From contig NW_003109600.1 in the NCBI RefSeq assembly GCF_000003605.2, positions 60,622 to 71,000 of the forward strand: a DNA stretch of 10,379 nt, read 5' to 3'. Each line of letters opens with the position of its first letter. The first letter of the stretch is position 1. Shown here piece after piece: positions 8,976 through 10,379 of this stretch. The notes below the pieces were generated by a model. It saw only the letters and a program-made list of their open reading frames with translations, was not told the DNA's origin and ran no database searches. This DNA is from Saccoglossus kowalevskii (Eukaryota; Hemichordata; Enteropneusta; Harrimaniidae). Made by a program: the position numbers and the translations under genes.

Positions 8976-9257
8976 GACATATTGGAGTGAGTTACTCCAT
9001 TTCAGTATAACGAAGTGACCCTGACAGATTGGAGTGAGTTATTCCACTTCAGTAGACCTTGTTGACCCTGACAGATTGGAGTGAGTTACTCCATTTCAGT
9101 ATAACGAAGTGACCCTGACAGATTGGAGTAAGTTATTCCACTTCAGTAGACCTTGTTGACCCTGACAGATTGGAGTGAGTTACTCCATTTCAGTATAACG
9201 AAGTGACCCTGACAGATTGGAGTAAGTTATTCCACTTCAGTAGACCTTGTTGACCCT
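8976..9257. repeat. Homogenised 94-bp B-A dimers, three copies
   Basis: Six units of exactly 47 bp alternate B, A, B, A, B, A. The second and third dimers (starting at 9070 and 9164) are identical and the first differs by two substitutions. This is the most uniform part of the array and the likely site of latest expansion, with the dimer, not the monomer, as the copied unit. Confidence 0.88.
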
Positions 9258-9353
9258 GACAGATTGAGGAGTTACTCTGCCCCAGTAGACCGAGCTGACT
9301 GACAGATTGGAGTGAGTTATTTCACTTCAATAGACCTTGTTGATCCTGAAAGG

Positions 9354-9375
9354 CTGGAGTGTTACTACACTCCAG
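9354..9375. repeat. Perfect 8-bp stem-loop in the last, partial unit of the array
   Basis: CTGGAGTG (9354-9361) and CACTCCAG (9368-9375) are exact reverse complements around the six-base loop TTACTA. It corresponds to the GGAGT...ACTCC inverted repeat of the standard unit but with longer arms, and it marks the right boundary of the array. Confidence 0.85.
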
Positions 9376-9573
9376 ATGTCTTTTACAGCAGTATTTTAGA
9401 GCTGTTTACATTTATTTATCATAATTTTAATGATGATAACGCAAACGAATTATTATGGCTATGGCATCAATTATTAGCAGCCTTTTCATTATGATTCATG
9501 CATTTTGTATATTTGCAATGTATTTACACGCCGTACACAGGGCATTGGGTAATCTGAAAGCAGACATAAATCT

Positions 9574-9759
9574 ATGGATGTCTTTTTTCTAAGCAGTATG
9601 ATTATACTGACTGAAATTTTGCACGGATTGTATTGTATATTATTCTTTCTGCTGGTATCATGGACACAATGCGTCGGCATTCACAGTAAACAACAGCATT
9701 GCCAATTTATCAGGGTAATCACAGTTTACGCTGACAATGCTAGCTACCCATTTAGATAA
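9574..9759 (+). CDS. Possible short secreted-protein exon (signal-peptide-like start), unconfirmed
   Basis: ATG at 9574 (or in frame at 9598, which has A at -3) opens a 61-codon frame. Residues from the second Met read MIILTEILHG, followed by a hydrophobic core LYCILFFLLVSW and a polar TQCVGIHSKQQ, the layout of a signal peptide followed by a mature start. At 9713-9720, AGGGTAATC is a possible splice donor, so the real exon might end there after about 46 codons. The frame otherwise reads on to a stop at about 9757-9759. There is no homology that I recognise and AT-rich DNA often encodes hydrophobic runs, so this is a weak call. The overlapping minus frame (9489-9680) is treated as its shadow. 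Confidence 0.15.
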   Translation: MDVFFLSSMIILTEILHGLYCILFFLLVSWTQCVGIHSKQQHCQFIRVITVYADNASYPFR

Positions 9760-10018
9760 GTGTTTATGCGAGCATGTGTTTGTGATTAGGTCGCTAATTG
9801 AATGAAAGGAAGTGCTTACTGAAGGAAAATTTGATTTGTGAATGATAGTTTTAAAGATGCATTGGCTTGGCTAATCTATTCCCAGCTTAATCCAACAACG
9901 AGCTAGGCAATAGGAAATATTACGCATGGTGGAACAATGATTGAATCGTTCTATCCACACACGATAAAGGAATATGTGACACTTGTATGCAACTGACAAG
10001 TACATGTATATCTGTCTA

Positions 10019-10066
10019 TAATAATAATAATAATAATAATAATTATTATTATTATTATTATTATTA
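10019..10066. repeat. Perfect 48-bp palindrome made of (AAT)n and (ATT)n
   Basis: TAATAAT... runs into ...ATTATTA with the axis between 10042 and 10043. All 24 pairs match, and pairing fails at 10018/10067. This is a head-to-head trinucleotide microsatellite able to form a hairpin or cruciform, a class of sequence prone to breakage and to assembly error. Confidence 0.97.
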
Positions 10067-10088
10067 CAGTTTATTACGCAACTGTAAT
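10063..10088. repeat. 9-bp-arm hairpin overlapping the AAT/ATT palindrome
   Basis: ATTACAGTT (10063-10071) and AACTGTAAT (10080-10088) are exact reverse complements around TATTACGC. The left arm overlaps the end of the larger palindrome. Two nested inverted repeats side by side suggest the end of a dispersed element, but none is identified. Confidence 0.8.
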
Positions 10089-10379
10089 CTTCTGTGGATA
10101 TAGTAAGGTCAAAATAATGTAAAATAAAACAAATAAAAATAACTACAAAAATAGTGTAAAATAAAGCAACTAAAATAACTACAAATTTAAAAGTTCTAAT
10201 AACTACAAAAAATCAGAAAGTAATACAAATACAGTAAATAAAGTAAAGGTAAAGGTTCTCCCTACCCAGGGGTTTACACAGGCGGTGCTTTGTATAAGGT
10301 ATTTTTAAGATATAGAGACACGGCAGTTGTTATTTTCCATAATTTTTAAGAATATTATGTCTTTGTTCTTTTCACTTGA
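10089..10379. other. A-rich spacer with loose AACTACAAA repeats
   Basis: AACTACAAA occurs at 10141, 10177 and 10201 with irregular spacing, and GTAAAATAAA-like strings recur. Near 10246-10275 there is a GTAAAGGTAAAGGTTCTCC segment followed by CTACCCAGGGG, which has the look of a dispersed repeat, but I cannot name it. No gene is seen. Confidence 0.4.

Larger units (their letters stand above)
6791..9375. repeat. 47-bp minisatellite array, about 55 copies, with higher-order structure
   Basis: The unit, starting at GACAGATTGG, continues with AGTGAGTTACTCC, then a variable half, then TGACC(C/A)T. Most copies are exactly 47 bp; a minority are 43-46 bp and one is 48 bp. Three main variable halves recur: type A (ACTTCAGTAGACCTTGTTG), type B (ATTTCAGTATAACGAAGTG) and type C (ACTCCAGTAGACCGAGTCG). 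The left end (6791-7200) is most diverged and the right part is most uniform, the pattern expected from unequal exchange with older edge copies. The unit is not a multiple of 3, and frames across it are chance. In most copies the conserved half is an inverted repeat, GGAGT-GAGTT-ACTCC. No flanking gene is seen. Confidence 0.97.

Noticed and set aside
6791-9375. CRISPR-like array
   Set aside because: Units are contiguous 47-bp tandem repeats with no unique spacers, and the context is eukaryotic.

Overview
The window looks like non-coding, repeat-rich DNA of an animal nuclear genome. Base composition is AT-rich. No intact long reading frame exists on either strand, there are no Shine-Dalgarno-led gene rows, and the content is microsatellites, a minisatellite and a decayed non-LTR retrotransposon of L1/Tx1 type. 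This mix suits an invertebrate (possibly marine, possibly a mollusc or other lophotrochozoan), but the taxon is a guess. I see no confident host protein-coding gene.

Layout. 1-559: AT-rich spacer with one weak inverted repeat. About 560-2150 (minus strand): the 3' part of a heavily mutated LINE, readable as frame-shifted fragments of a reverse transcriptase and its long C-terminal region; the catalytic box reads FAVD instead of FADD. 2151-3271: spacer with an RFX-type X-box touching a CCAAT box. 3272-3540: GC-richer island with exon-like open frames on both strands. 3831-3885: perfect (GACA)n. About 4240-4930: short tandem array of a roughly 214-bp unit, one copy carrying a 14-bp internal expansion. 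4913-5578: GC-richer block with several unidentified open frames. 5579-6790: spacer. 6791-9375: the dominant feature, a 2.6-kb minisatellite of about 55 copies of a 47-bp unit, with two layers of higher-order structure and a small inverted repeat in most units. 9574-9759: a short frame that starts like a signal peptide. 10019-10088: a perfect 48-bp (AAT)n/(ATT)n palindrome overlapping a second hairpin, followed by A-rich sequence.

There is no gene network to describe. The parts most worth following are the 47-bp array (hairpin-bearing unit, 94-bp dimers, a 278-bp block present twice) and the X-box/CCAAT pair. Everything called a possible exon is weak and needs transcript data.
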